DNA of 64,000 nt from Heterobasidion occidentale (Eukaryota > Basidiomycota > Agaricomycetes > Russulales > Bondarzewiaceae). The notes beneath the pieces were generated by a model that was not told where the DNA came from, searched no databases, and saw only the letters and a program-made list of their open reading frames with translations. The stretch covers positions 124,001-188,000 of the forward strand of contig JBCAQO010000008.1 in the NCBI GenBank assembly GCA_039111635.1, in the 5' to 3' direction. Positions 31,084-44,200 of the stretch are shown piece after piece (position 1 is the first letter of the stretch; each line of letters starts with the position of its first letter). Both the position numbers and the translations under genes were made by a program.

Positions 31084-31944
31084 TCGGCGCTCAGCGCGAA
31101 CCTGCGCGCGGTGCAGGCGTGCATCGTGACGAACCTGGCGGCGAGCGTCGGCGGGTTGACGTGGATGCTGTGGGACTACAGGCTCGAGCGCAAGTGGAGC
31201 GTCGTCGGGTTTTGCTCCGGCGCGGTCGCGGGCCTCGTCGCGATCACGCCGGGCTCCGGATACGTCGGCGCGCGTGAGTCTCTCTTCTCTCGTGCCTTTT
31301 GTTTCAGGTCACCAGGGCTGATGCGCGGGCGCAGCCGCGGCGGTGTTGTTTGGCGTGCTGGGCGGCACGGTGTGCAATTTTGCGACGCAGCTCAAGTTTT
31401 ACCTGCACTACGACGACGCGCTCGACATCTTCGCCGTGCACACCATCGGCGGCATCGTCGGGAACGTGCGTGCTCGCCTCCATCATCTTATCATCTCGCT
31501 CGCACACTGACCCCGCGCGCCGCCGCACAGATCCTGACGGGGCTCTTCGCGCAGAGCTCGGTCGCCGGGTTCGACGGGATCGCCGTGATCCCCGGGGGGT
31601 GGCTCGATCACCACTACATCCAGCTCGGGTACCAGATCGCGGACTCGATGAGCGGGATGGCGTACTCGTTCGTGCTCACGACCATCATCCTCTGGATCAT
31701 GCACTACATCCCGGGACTGCGCATGCGCACGACGGAGGAGGCGGAGGTGGTCGGCATGGACGACTACGATATGGGTGAGTTTGCGTACGATTATGTCGGG
31801 CTGGAGGCGGATCTTGGCGTGAGGGACGTGGAGGGCGGGTTGAGGAAGGAGCTGGAGAACCATACGGACGGCGGGAGGGAGCCGCGGCATCATGTGGTGG
31901 AGGCGGCGAGCAGCGCGGCGAGCGACGAGGAGAAGAGGGTGTAG
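30162..31944 (+). CDS. AMT: Ammonium transporter, Amt/Mep family
   Basis: Plasma-membrane ammonium permease importing ammonium for nitrogen supply. Six exons (30162-30186, 30258-30463, 30531-30594, 30650-31273, 31335-31465, 31531-31944) close into 487 codons, the normal family length. Family features: ISATALVWIMIPGVGFFYSG (helix 1), MLALGAIAERARLGPTMVF, WTWNANGWSLLMGGLDFAGG, the signature around HISSGTAALAISVYLGKRRG (first pore His region), LGTVFLWFGWFGFNGGSAL, and FAVHTIGGIVGN carrying the second pore His. The C-terminus has the EEAEVVGMDDYDMGE switch motif that controls channel gating in the trimer. Introns sit in Mep-typical places. Upstream GATA sites suggest nitrogen regulation. No defect is seen; GC content is higher than in neighbours. 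Confidence 0.95.
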
Positions 31945-33880
31945 AGATGTGTAGGTGGGCTTCTTTCGTTTGCTTTTCTCGTCTGTTTCTTCTACTTGTT
32001 GCTCGCCACTTCAGACACACACACACATATATATATACAGTACAGCTCCCCAGAGTTTGCTCGGGTTCTGTACGTGGGTTAATTATGTCAGCAGCAGTCG
32101 CCGTTCGTTCCTTGGTATCGTCCATCTCTTGTCTTTTCTTATATATCTTGGTTGGTCCATGTCAGACGCCACCGCCATCGTAGGCTCTCCGACAGGGGAG
32201 TCTCCGCTTCTACATAGCTGCTCTAGCCCCACCGCAAAGGGTTGGTTCGGGCTGGGGTTGATGTTTCATACTTATGCGCTGCGTCGCGTCGTGCGGCCTC
32301 TGTAAGCGTAGACCACGCGTCTGCTGCAGATGCAGATTTTTATCTCCCTGGGCGGAATCAAAGTCACCTAAATGACATTGCCTGAAAGGTGGCTATGAGC
32401 AGTTCAACAGTGCGAGTTGTACATTTTCTTCTAAAGGATGGAACACGTGAGATATACGCGTCATATCAATCGCATGTGTGACTTCCATCGCCAACCCTGA
32501 GTGGGGTCCAATGACAGGCAGGTGAGAATGTATCGTTGGTGTCTAGCTCGAAGTGTACGTGGCCAAGTACCATGCGTTGGAATCGCACGAAGGGGCCATG
32601 GGATGACAAGCATCCTGGGTAAACGAAGAAAAGGAAGTCAAGGGGGTCAATATAACGAGACGCAGAGCCATTATTTTCGACCGAGGAGTCGACATCTTTT
32701 TTTTTGAAGACCGTGCACGGTGTTGAGCAGTAAACGAGTATATTGTATGATTGAAACAGGAATACAAGCTTGTCATGCTGCAACAATTTGTATACCAGCT
32801 ATCCTACGTATGCATACGCCAAATTTCGTACGACTAGTATACTTTTCGTGTATTGCGGATTCAACTATACCTATCGAACGTCCGTCAGTGGACAATGGGG
32901 AACTCCGAGTTCCGAAAGTCTTGCTCGGACGATCCGAGTTCTCAAACGCTATCGCGCGGGGAGTTCGGCATTCGCAGATACGCCGTGAGGGGCCAGAGTG
33001 AAAGAGGGAAGCCAAAAGTATGCTATGCTGATGGCGCAGTTCCATCTCCGTGAAGCGGGAAGACAGACACCGTCCAATTCAACGGCGCGACACAGCCCCG
33101 GGCGAATGCACCTCCCCCGCGAATGGTTGAGGATTGGCGTGAGGCTGGGAAGCTGTCAAGTGCAAGATCGACGGCGTAAATAAATGACGGCTGTATGGCC
33201 GCGCTTGGACATGCGAAACATTCATGCTGTAGGGACTGGCCTTCCTTCAAATAGGTTTTTGTCTGGACTGCCAACGCTCCTAGGCCTGATGAGGTGGTAC
33301 AACTGAAAATGGTCGGTGACTGTTACCCACAACCTGACACAAAAGGATGTTAACATGACGAGGTAAAGCCCAAGGTGATCAGCTTTGGTCAACAGAGCCC
33401 GTCTTGCCTCAGATAGAGAGAGGGAGAATTTTCTTAGAACCTAGTCTGCGTGAGTGATGAGCATAGGGAGCCCGGGCGGCGCGTTTGCTATCAGTGTAGA
33501 TATTCCTGAATAAGGATGATGTCAAAGTAGGATTGCCAGAAAAGAGACTATGAGCAGTCTAGCGGTGCGAGCATGAAGCAATGCACTCCGAAGCGCAAGC
33601 ATACTGTTTTCTTGTCGTCTCCCACGGTGGTTTGGCCTTGCTTGGCTCCCGCCAACACTCTTTTGGTAGGCTCGGACACAGCCGGTCTTTCCCAATCCGC
33701 CGCTCCGCTTGGGCTCCGACAAGGGCTCCATGGGTATAGAGCCAGCTCGGCTTTCCTGGCCGTAAGGACTCCGACGAAAACGGCCGTGGCTTTTCAAAGC
33801 TCGCTTGGCCTATTCCGCTTGGTAAGCACGAGGCTACTCTTTCGGCGTCGAGCAACCCATCGTCCTCATCGTCCTTCGCA
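31945..33880. other. Intergenic region downstream of the ammonium transporter
   Basis: 3' region of the transporter, including an (AC)n(AT)n microsatellite at 32014-32038, then stop-rich sequence. The last 400 bases form the promoter of the PPR-like gene. No gene is recognised. Confidence 0.5.
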
Positions 33881-35213
33881 ATGGCGACCCTTTTCTCCTT
33901 GGCTAGAGCTAGGCCTCTCCACCTCTCTCCCAGCAAATTTCTCACATCCCGCGCAGCGACATTGCGAAGCCTCCATGTCTCGCCCATAGGTGCGTTTTCT
34001 TGCCAATTCGTGACGCCGCTCTGAATTCGCCATTCGCAATGCTTTTCTTGCTCGCACATATACCATTGTAACCTCACTCAGCACAAAAAGTGAAAAAGGG
34101 AAGAAGGGCCGCGAGCGCCGACGTTGACAACCTCTTCTCCGACTCGAACGACACCTCTGGCGACCTCTTCACCTTCACCTCCTCCGAGTCCGTACCCACC
34201 TCATCGTCCGCCTCCACTACTTCTCCGACGGGAGTCAGTTCCTCACTGTACCCAGCCTCTGCCAATGCGAGGTATAATGGCCGCCTCGACCCAGCGGCGC
34301 GGGCGCAGCGGTTCGACGAGCTCCTCGCGTTCGTCCAGGCGCACATAGGCCGCAGCCCCACAGCCAAGGACGCGCTTCAGGTCCGTGACTCCGCGTGGAA
34401 GCACCTCTTCTCGCTTGCAAAGGAGCGTGCGCAGATGGAGCGCGCCGTCGCGATGTTCGCGCAATGGCGGGAGGGCGGGCGCGCGTTCAAGCCCGACATG
34501 GTCATGGCCTTCGTCCGTGAGTGCACTCTCTCGCTCTCCCCCTCTCCTTCCGTTCTCGCCCGTCTGTTTCTGATCTGCCTGCGATTTTAGGTCGCTGCGA
34601 GGAGCTCAGGTGCCCCGACCTCGCGCTCGACGTGTTCGCGAACCGCCCAAAATATGGCATGGACCTTGCTTCGCCCACCGCCGGGCGCAGGCTACTGCAC
34701 GCGCTGCACGCGCACCATCCGCTCTCTGCCAGCGTCACCCTTGGTGCGCTCTACGGGCTCTACCGCCTTCCCCCGCTCGCCTCGGACCCTATCGCCTGTG
34801 CGCTCCTCCTCTCTGCATGTCTGCGCGCCACTACCGCCTCTGCTACCCCAGTTCCTTCGCCTTCCTCCGCCTCTTCCACATCACCCGACGCACCGAGCGA
34901 CGCGGCCCCCACGCCGCCCGTAGCGCCCGCTAAGTCTCCCGCCAAGCCCGCGCGCGTCGTCGCGAATGCGCTGCTCCCCGTGCTACGCGATCTGCTTACG
35001 AAGACAGAGCCGATGCCGATCGACCCGAACGGCCCGCGCAAGGGCGCTGGGCACGCGGGCGAGCTCGTGCGCGAGCGCGTGTGGCTCAAGTGGTGCCTGC
35101 ATCGCATCGAGCGCGCGCTGGTGAGCCGCGGCGAGGATGCGGGGTGGGTGCGCGAGTGGAGGGTAAGGAGTGGATATGTGAGCGAGGAGATGGTCGGGCG
35201 CGCGGCGGTATAG
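33881..35213 (+). CDS. PPR-like protein, predicted mitochondrial
   Basis: Three exons (33881-33989, 34082-34516, 34591-35213) join into 388 codons. The N-terminus MATLFSLARARPLHLSPSKF followed by LTSRAATLRSLHVSPI is a textbook mitochondrial presequence, with many Arg/Ser/Leu and no acids. The next part is Ser/Thr-rich. From about residue 95 the protein is helical with pentatricopeptide-like pairs: DELLAFVQAHIGRSPTAKDA, AMFAQWREGGRAFKPDMVMA, RCEELRCPDLALDVFANRPK and LHALHAHHPLSASVTLGALY. A Pro/Ala linker and a final charged helix follow. PPR proteins bind organelle RNA; here a role in mitochondrial RNA processing or translation is inferred. The intron between presequence and mature part supports the start chosen. 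Confidence 0.75.
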
Positions 35214-36559
35214 TAGTGATTTGGATTAATGATTGAGCAGGGTTTTTTTGCCCTGCGCAGCGTTGCTTGGATTCGATCTGGGTTTCGACTTGAGAGTGTG
35301 CGTGTGCGCCGTGTGCGGTGATGCAGGGTGTCGTGCGCTTTCTGTCTTCTTTCACTCGTGTGTACAGTCTCGACGTGACTGTCAGTGTCGCTTTTTGATC
35401 CCGTTTCGCATCGTTGGACCGGCCGTCTGGCATTGGCGACCTCGACCGCGCCGTCATTGTCGGCGGGGTACGCCAGGAGGGGCGGCGGCAGCCGAACTAC
35501 CTTTCCGAAGCTGAGCGCTGGGGGAAAGCTCGCAATAGGTGATCGCGTAGCTCGACGGTTAGCGCGCATCTGTCGTGATGCGGGATGTCAGGCCCCTTGC
35601 TCGCTGCCGTGTGTTGATGTTCTTTGTGTCTTGGCTCCCTATCATCACTCCCTTGACGTCGGGTGCAGTGGTGGTTGCCCGCCCTCGGACTTCGAGACTG
35701 ATGTCGCTCTATTTTCCTGGATCATGTTTTGTATCAAGGATACGACCGTCTCACCGCCGCGTCTCATGATGGCGGCGATTCTGACGGCGGTGGTGAGGGC
35801 GACCTCGGCCTCGCTGCCGTAATGGGCGTTGTGCGGGCGCATGTTGTTCATGACTGGCCTTTTTTTACAGTGATGAAGTGCAGCGCATAATAGGCTGGGG
35901 GGCAGTCAGACTTCCTTATGGGGCCTAGGTTTTAAATCACGATGGATCATGGTGGAGCGCGATGGTTGGGAGAGCGCGTGTGAGACAATGTATATGCGGC
36001 ATGGATGAGTATTTCTGGATGTGGATGCTGATTCTGATGTAGATGTATATGCATACTGGGCAGATGCAGATGGCTCTAGGCGCAATGGACTCTCGTAGAA
36101 ATTGAATGTCTAAGGGTCTATAGGGGCGTATCATCTTCTTTCGCGACGAAGTAACGTTTTGACAGTCTTTGTCTGCGGCATGGGCGTTAGTCCCCATGTT
36201 CATTCAGTCCACGCCCCGGTCTTTTGAAGAAGAACCGATGACTTGATCAAATGCAAGAGATTTTCTTGTGCTTCGCGTTCCGGTTTCACTTTTCTTCGGG
36301 TGCAGAGAGACCTTCAAGCCGAAGAGAGGGACTTCCCAGCCGGATTCTCGGCATCACAATTGACGTTTTGAATTCTCTTCCAACCTGAATGCATTGCGTA
36401 TTGCGAATCGCCGATTGTGCTCCGCGGCAACCGCAAGATTCGAGTTTCGGGTGGCGAGCGCATGCTCTTTGCAGGCAGCATGCGATCTGAGCTGGTATTC
36501 ACGTACGCAGCCCAATGCCACACACTTTACACTGTTAGCTGCCATCGGACGACAAGATG
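35214..36559. other. Intergenic
   Basis: 3' region of the PPR-like gene and spacer. No recognisable gene; short frames only. Confidence 0.5.
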
Positions 36560-38064
36560 TTCTCAGGGAATACAGCCCTTGTCAGTGCATTTTATGGTTA
36601 GTTCAACTCAATGGTCCGCTTCGCTCTGGGATTCTCACTGTCTATCTCGGTTGCGATACAATGGCGTCAACTCCCGACATCGTGCGTCAAGCGCGCGGAT
36701 GAATGACTACCCTTGTGCCATACTGATATTCGCTCGATCGAGTTTCATGTGCAAATTTTCCGCTCACGGGGTTTCCTTCACCAGTCGCAGATTTGACGTG
36801 CATCTGAAGGTATGTTTGTGATTGGCGTTCGGTTCTGATTGATTGTCCGCTGGTGAGGCAGCCCGGCAACGACCAAATGAGATGTTCTACTTTGTTCTGA
36901 TTTTCTGTAGGTCAACGGTGACTTCCATTCACGATCACTCTGTATGCTGCTACAGATCGGCTGTATGGCGGCCACAGTTGAGGTACGCATCAGGCTGACT
37001 CCATGATTCTCGACTGAAGCCGTAGGCCTCTGTAGCGCGACTCTTCCCAGCGTTCGTATTGTGAAACCCCTTACTTTTGCTCGCGTGTTCCGAAAGTCGG
37101 ATATGAAACTTGTGCATACTTTGCTCATCGCTTGTAGATCGGATCGACTTTCACCACACACATCCGTCAATAGCGCGTATTCGTCGATCCCCCAGTGCCA
37201 GAGTTCCTCTTTCGTTCGTGCGAATGAACGCCCTGAGAACGGTTAGTCCATTTGAGGCGCTGCTCGTTGATCTCGATGCCCATCATGCCATTATCAAGGT
37301 GCTGCAGTCCATTCTCTTGTCACACTGTATCGGCCTGCAGGACCGAAGCTTGTTAGACATATCGATGCGAGTGAAATCGATTCTGTCAACTCAATGATTC
37401 ACGTTGACATAGAATTCTCGGGCTTAGGAGAAGGACACCCTTCGTCGCTATATATCACAATCATAGTTGCGTGATCATCTTGGTCTGCGTTCTCCGTATC
37501 GAGTGGAGGGTTTTTAATAGTCTGTTGAAGGGAAGATTGTGATCAACGTATTCAGAGCATCATGAGACAGATACCAACGCGCTAAATCAGTATGTCCTTG
37601 TATGCGAACGCCTGGGTCATCAGCGTTGTTTCAGTGTTTTTATGTGTGAGTATTCTTCAAGGCTTCGATAATGAGGTTGTCCTCACCTGTGCTTTCGAGT
37701 AGTGGAAAGTTGCTAGGGAGCGTGGCAACACACTACCATATGATCATGTCTTTTCCCTCCGTGTAGAGAGTCTCTGTGCTCAATGACCTATATACTCATG
37801 GGCTGGCTCACTGTTCAGACATAGATCAGAATCTGATACTTCATGATGCGATGTCTATCCGTCGGGCCCGCGTGCTCTCCCACGCAGATCGCACTTCGAA
37901 CAGACGCGACATCTCCAATCTGCATGGGAAGTCTGGGTGGTCCTTCAGAAAGGATCGCCCTGAGACAGGATCTTTGCCATGCTCGCCGTGCCCAGAGGCT
38001 ATAAAGGTAAGTCTCTTAGCTTTGATTCGGAGTGTCAGTCCATAGGTTCAACCCTTTCGCTTTC
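36560..38064 (+). repeat. Duplicated segment, copy A, upstream part
   Basis: Aligns by eye with 54050-55616 over its whole length, with many substitutions and small indels. One stretch keeps its reading frame in both copies: VPLSFVRMNALRTVSPFEAL here and VPLSFVRMYAMRTLGPFEAL at 54680, followed by LDAHHAIIKV and LDAHHAVVKV. This suggests an exon of an unknown or decayed gene. No full gene model could be built. Confidence 0.7.
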
Positions 38065-38995
38065 ATGGCTTCCGCGGTCAGGGCCGTCGAGTTTCTTGAA
38101 TATGTCGCTGCTTTTGAAGTCTTAGCTTGGCTTTCAGTGAGCACATATCATACATGCTCCCCTTCGTTCGGCTGACACGACGAAACTCGCAAAGTGGCCG
38201 CCGGTATGGCTATATTCTATGATCATTGTAGGCTTGATTCTCTCTCCCGAGCATGAATACCTGACTGAGGCAAGCTTCAGTCATCACATTTGCAGATGAA
38301 GTGCGTGTCTTCTCCCTCAGGCACCCGTACTTGCAGACTGATGAACATCCAGGTTGAATTGGTCTGGGTAAGGCTTGCATCAGCTGCTCCCGACATAGGT
38401 TTGAGAGCGTAGTCTTCTCGAATAGGACAAAAATAGATGGTCCATCGGCAAAATTATCTTTCTCATAGTGAGTTATTGGCATGTTGAACACGGAACGACA
38501 AGTCATATCTGGGGAATATTCGTTACTATGCTTTATCAGCTCTCGTGTTAGTCTAGCCACCCAATTCTACAACTTGAGTTTAGCTAAGGTGTTTTCATTC
38601 TAGTTTCAACAACTACGGTGAGCAAGTCGTGGTGCCGGAGAATTGACGATAAACCTGATCGAAATGCGTTAAGTCCTCTTCACAACTCCTCTGTCTGACA
38701 CGGTGAGTCCTCTACAGAATATTCAGAACTGCTGCTGAACTGGGCCCACAGTTGTGCGTGCTCTGCATCTTGACTGCATATGAAGTCGGTGATTGACCTT
38801 GGACCCCGCTGACCTTTACTTAACTTAGTTGTGAGTGACCAGCATCCAAGCCTGTCAGGATTTGATCATCTTCTCGTCAGGTCGCACCTGGCTCAAATGG
38901 CAAGGATGGACAGGTGTATTCGTCACCGCAGCTTTGGTTGATGGTAGAATTGTTTGCATCCACCTTATTCGAATATTACCGATTGCGTTCATCCA

Positions 38996-39000
38996 GTCAC
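38996..39000. repeat. Target-site duplication GTCAC, left
   Basis: GTCAC directly precedes the Gypsy-3 5' LTR and is repeated at 49710-49714 directly after the 3' LTR. The uninterrupted paralogue at 56556-56562 has a single CAGTCACC, confirming the empty site. Confidence 0.95.
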
Positions 39001-39593
39001 TGTTATGACTTGACCGATCGGGGCCCTTCAGGGTCGGTCTAACCGATGGATCAAGCATCACATGCTAGGCGGCTCCACTACGGAGCGCACATCAAGGTAT
39101 TCGGCATGTCCTTAGGAGCCGACAAGACCAATGGTTCTTCAAGACATCGGTAAAGGCTATATGATAGGGACATGAGGCTCACAGAGTTCACACAGTAATA
39201 TGAGAGGCATTCACATGCCATGGGCTTAGGGCTTATGGGTAAGCACCTCGTCGCACCATGATGGATCAGTGTGACTGGAGAAGTAACAAGAGTAGGCGCC
39301 GGATGAGAAAGACGGCGGCCACAGCTCTCCTAGGATGGGAACCTGGAGAAGCACACGGACTCTTACCCTATACCCCATACAGTATATAAGGCCCATAGAA
39401 TAGGCTGAGGATCTTCAGTCTATTCTCTTCGTTCCCCCTGTATCTACACATACAGGATTCTTAGAGCCAATCATTTATTCCCTCCTGTATCATCGCCTGA
39501 TACAGTCGAGACTTCGCCCACCACTCAGTCCATCGTGTGCGACCTAGGGAAGAACCTGTTACTCTTGGATTACTGAACGAGCAGTTCGTAACA
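39001..39593 (+). repeat. Gypsy-3 5' LTR
   Basis: TGTTA...TAACA ends, 593 bp. It contains the promoter described at 39383-39426. Confidence 0.95.
39383..39426 (+). promoter_or_regulatory. Gypsy-3 LTR promoter: TATA box and predicted transcription start
   Basis: TATATAAG at 39383-39390; the decamer AGTCTATTCT starts 34 bases downstream at 39417, the normal TATA-to-start distance. The decamer is the exact complement of the primer-binding site at 39596, which supports 39417 as the mRNA 5' end. Confidence 0.65.
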
Positions 39594-39595
39594 CT

Positions 39596-39605
39596 AGAAT
39601 AGACT
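39596..39605 (+). other. Self-priming primer-binding site
   Basis: AGAATAGACT, two bases after the 5' LTR end, with no TGG tRNA complement. It pairs perfectly with AGTCTATTCT at the predicted 5' end of the transcript. In Tf1/sushi-type elements the first 11 mRNA bases fold onto such a site, are cleaved and prime reverse transcription; the same arrangement occurs in Gypsy-1 (7541-7550 with 7748-7757). Confidence 0.65.
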
Positions 39606-40064
39606 CGCTCTTACCCCTACCTTGCACCACACTCCGCTTGCTGCCACACTCTTTCTCACAACCCTTAACGGTGGCATAGACCCCCACCGAAGAGAGTTAC
39701 TTCACACACCCTGGAGCAAGACCTAGGCCTAGGATTCCCACCAGGCACTAGACGAACCCATAACCAACTTTGACAGAACAATCGTCCTATCCATCAAAGA
39801 GAAAACCGCTGGTATTACTCCGACACCAATCGACCAGCACCCCCAAACTTTGATAACTGCTCGTACCGAGAAGGACGATACTTCTTCACAAGAGAAGACG
39901 AAACAGAAGCTGAGTGGGCTTGGGACGAAATAGCAGAAGATTGGGTAGAGCCACCCCAGTACAGGAACCCCGAACTGGAAATCCCGGACACATCGGAGGA
40001 AGAAGAAGGAACATCCGAGTCCGAATCCTCGGATATTCAAACACCGATCAACACCCGAAACATT

Positions 40065-41288
40065 ATGTCGACAAATCCTACAGACCCCCCCGCACTAACA
40101 TCGTCGGGAAGGGGCAAGCTCAAACTCCCTGATAACTTCGAGGGAGACCGAACACAATCACAGAAATTCATCATGAATTGCCTCCTCCTTTTTACAACAG
40201 AATCGGACTGATACAAGACGGATGCGGACAAGGTTTCCCTAGCCCTCTCATGCATGAGATATGGAACAGCCGGCGTCTGGGCAGAAAGTTTCCTGAAGAA
40301 GACAGTAGGGGCAACCCCACCCAAAACCCTAGGGACTTGGTCCGACTTCCATGACAGGTTTAAACTCCAGTTCAAGGAAACAAACCTTACGGACAAGGCC
40401 CGAAGCGCCCTCATGTCTTTCTCTCAGGGAAAGATGACGGTGGATGAATATTCAAATCAATTCATCCTTATCGCCGCCGACGCCGACATCACGGACAAGG
40501 AACAGGTTCCTTAATTCCAGAGAGGGCTCGATCCGAGGGTCATGGACAAAATCTATGACAAAGAAACACCGCCGAAGGACACAATCCAAGATTGGGTCAA
40601 CACTGCCTGTGAAATAGATGGACGTTTGAGAGCCCGAAGTGCTCAAAAGGCGATCCTCGCCAACTCCACCTCATTCCGAAGCGACTTCCTTAATCGCTTT
40701 CACCTCCAACCCGCTCGTCGCTATAACTCCACCAACGCCCCTCGCAGAATGAACAACCAGGTGGTTGACATGGATATTGACGCCTCTCGCAAGAGAGACG
40801 CCAATCGGAACAAGCGTGTATACGATGGCAAGAGACCTGCTCCCTTTTCCTGCTACAATTGCGGAAAACCAGGGCACGGGATAGCTGACTGCCGTTCTCC
40901 TCGTAGAGGCGTTCCCCCGTCTCGAGGAAATCCGCGCAAGCCGGTGGGCGGAGGAAGTAGACGAACTCGCGCTGCAGACATGGAGGATGAAGACGAGCAA
41001 GAACCCCCGCTGGGAAACGATGCGAGACTTCATCGAGGATTGGAGGAGGGGAGTTCTCATGGCCACCACCGTCGGGTATCACAACCTGGTAATTCGGTGG
41101 AACGTGAGGACCCTTCCGCGAGAAGGGAAGGATCACGCCAGAGCAATGGAGAGCGCTACGTACCGCCTAACGGACGACGAAGAAACGGACCCATCAGTGA
41201 TACTAATGGCGTCCGAGCGCTCTTCCAAGAAGTAGGGGAGGCCAAGGCAAGGCAAATGTTGGTGGACCTGGCGGAGGATTTTTCTTGA
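40065..41288 (+). pseudogene. gag: Gypsy-3 Gag with two in-frame stops
   Basis: From MSTNPTDPPALTSSGRGKL the frame gives a Ty3-type capsid (LPDNFEGDRTQSQKFIMNCL, TWSDFHDRFKLQFKETNLTD, FSQGKMTVDEYSNQFILIAA) and a zinc knuckle CYNCGKPGHGIADC at 40851-40892. A basic Arg/Gly stretch and a C-terminal acidic helix end at TGA 41286-41288. In-frame stops at 40209-40211 (TGA, in place of an expected Trp) and 40512-40514 (TAA, expected Gln) break it. The frame is open upstream of the ATG almost to the LTR with protein-like sequence (RWYYSDTNRPAPPNFDNC in Gypsy-1), so translation may start upstream at a non-AUG codon or from a spliced leader; the ATG at 40065 is the first in frame. Confidence 0.85.
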
Positions 41289-44200
41289 CCTCTCCTTCAC
41301 CAGCCGAAGAGAGAGGGTCGAGGAAACTCGAGTATGATTCCCCACCATGTATTCAAATCGGAGCAATGACCAGTCATATCATCACCCCCATTCGACTTGA
41401 TGTGCGATTATCAACTCGAGGAAGAAGCGCTGGAGCCAGGGCCGCCATTGACTCAGCATGCGAAGGGATTTTGGTAAACGAGAAGTGGGTACAGAAGCAC
41501 AACCTCCCCACCTATCCTTTAAACCGCCCCATCTGCGTTCGCAACGTCGATGACACCATCAACAAGGCAGGCCTCATACGACGAGGCCTAGACGCGAACC
41601 TCACCGTCAAAGATAGACGGGGGAGAACTCACACTGAACGCGTCCAGATGTTCATCACTAATCTAGGGAAAGACGACATGCTCCTAGGAACGGATTGGTT
41701 GAAATACCACGACCCCTCCATCGGGTGGAGGCACCATGAAGTACACTTTGATCGATGCCCCAGAGATTGCCAACAACCATATGGGTTTACCAAGGCAAGG
41801 GAAGAGCCTACCAAGAAGGCATGGCTAGCTAAACTACGCGGCGACAAGATTCCCCAGCGGACGAAACCGCATCTTGTCTCGGAACCGGTAGGACCTTCGT
41901 GGACTTGGACTAAAGAACAATGGAACCAAGTACCCGCGAAGGAGTGGAAAACTTGGTTCATGGAGTTACTCGAGCACAAATCCTGACAACGCAAAGCTCA
42001 AAAGTGGCTCGAGCAGCAAGTAACCGAAAGGAAGGAACGCCGGCAAGCTCAGCAAGAGGTAGCCCAGGGCGAAGCTTCAGGAAAAGTCGCTAAAGAAGCG
42101 CAAACACCGTTTGACTCCTCCGCAATGGATAGCGCAGGAGAACCCGTCATTAGGAAGGTAGCTCCAGAACCCTCGGGGTTCGCAAGCTTTGACAAAGACC
42201 TGGAGGAAGAAATCGACACCACCAACTTGAAGAGTCGGGTGCCAATAGAATATCATTCTTACCTCGACATCTTCAGTGAAAGACAATCACAGAGGCTTCC
42301 CCAGCACACCATATGGGACCATGCGATAAACCTCAAACCATCTTTTGTACCCCAGGCTCCACGAATATTTCCTTTGAGCCCGGAAAAACATGATGAACTA
42401 GGGAAATTCATCAAGGAGCACCTTGCTAGAGGAACGATACGTCGGTCAACAGCACATAGCGCGGCCTCTTTCTTCTTTGTAAACAAGAAAGATGGGAAGC
42501 TCCGTCCAGTACAAGATTATCGCCACCTTAACGAACACACCATTCGAGACGTCTGCCCTCTACCATTAATCCAAGAACTATTGGATATTATTAAAGGTGC
42601 AACGGTGTTCTCGAAACTCGATGTTCGGTGGGGATATAACAACGTGCGCATCAAGAAAGGAGACGAATCCAAAGCAGCCTTTGTCACACCCTTAGGGCTC
42701 TTCGAACCTACAGTAATGTTCTTTGGGCTCTGCAATTCCCCGGGAACCTTCCAATCCATGATGAACATGATCTTCCAGGAACTCATCCTGGCCCGGAAAA
42801 TAGTGGTATATATGGACGACATCCTCATCTTCACGAAAACCACAGCAGAACACATTGTGATTCTTCGGCGAGTCCTCCAAATCCTGCGCGACAACGATCT
42901 TTATCTCAAACCGGAGAAGTGCGAGTTCCACAAGGAGAAGCTGAACTACCTTGGGTACACGATCTCAAAAGACCACGTCGCTATGGAAGACTCGAAGATT
43001 GAAGCTATCCAGGAATGGCCCATCCCACGCACGGTTCGCAACATCCGCTCTTTCTTAGGCTTAGGGAACTTCTACTGACGATTCACTGATAAATTCTCCT
43101 TGATCACTCGGCCCCTGCATGACCTCACGAAGAAAGATATGAGATGGGACTGGACCACGGAGTGCCAACAGGCGTTTGATCGACTGAAGAAAGCCTTCAT
43201 CAGTCAACCCGTCCTGTTATACCCTGACCCGATGCGCCCCTACCGGCTTGTTACCGACGCTTCCCTTGCGGCATACGGTGCAGTCCTCTTATAGGAAGGA
43301 CCTGATAATGACTGGCACCCTGTTGCATACCTCTCAGGATTGTTCTCACCGGCCGAATGGAATTATGACGTACATGATCGCGAACTCCTCGCCATCATCA
43401 AGGCGCTGGAGCACTGGAAACACTACCTCGAAGGCGCTCAACACCCCTTTGAGGTCTGGACGGACCATAAGAACCTAGAACACTTTCAGATGGCGCGCGA
43501 CTTGTCAAGGCGACAAGCGCGCTGGAGTCTGTTTTTGTCCCGATTTGACTTCCAGCTCAGTTACAAGGCTGGGACTACTAATCATGCCGATGCTCTGTCC
43601 AGGCGTCCAGACCTTAGTGAGGGGGTGGAATCTGATAACAAGGCACAGACTCTGCTCCCGTCCAGAATTTTCACCGATTCCAGTGAAACTCTAGTAGAGC
43701 CAAGCGAAGACATACACGTCAAAGCAACGGAACTCGTATCCTCGGACATCCTCTCCCTTATTCGACACTCGCGCTCGGAACACGATTTGCTAGTTGATGT
43801 CGCCCTCAAGAAACTGCTGGAGAAAGGACCAAATGCAATGAAGGGCGACCTAGGAAAATGGACACATGAAAATGGCATCACAAGACGCGACGGTTACATT
43901 TGTGTTCCAAAAGACGACCTCCTACGACGAATGATTGTCAAAACGCACCATGACGCTATGGCAACAGGACACCCAGGCCGAGCAAAGACCTTAGAATTGG
44001 TCCAACGCCATTATTGGTGGTCAAGCATGACCAAATTCGTACACCAATATGTGGATGGATGTGCAGTCTGCCAATCTACCAAGAACCTCCCCCACAGGAC
44101 CCATCCACCGATCCAACCACTGGAAACCACAAACGTCCCTTGGCGCTTCATCTCCACCGACTTCGTAACAGACCTCCCGGAAAGCAGAGGCTACGACTCG

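Noticed and set aside
30592..31277. Several frames overlapping the ammonium transporter on both strands
   Set aside because: Shadows of the GC-rich transporter gene, whose own frame is fully explained.
32014..32038. AC/AT dinucleotide tract
   Set aside because: Ordinary microsatellite in the 3' region of the ammonium transporter; nothing further to report.
33573..33989. 138-codon plus-strand frame upstream of and across the PPR-like start
   Set aside because: Different frame from the mitochondrial presequence; low-complexity translation, best seen as promoter sequence.
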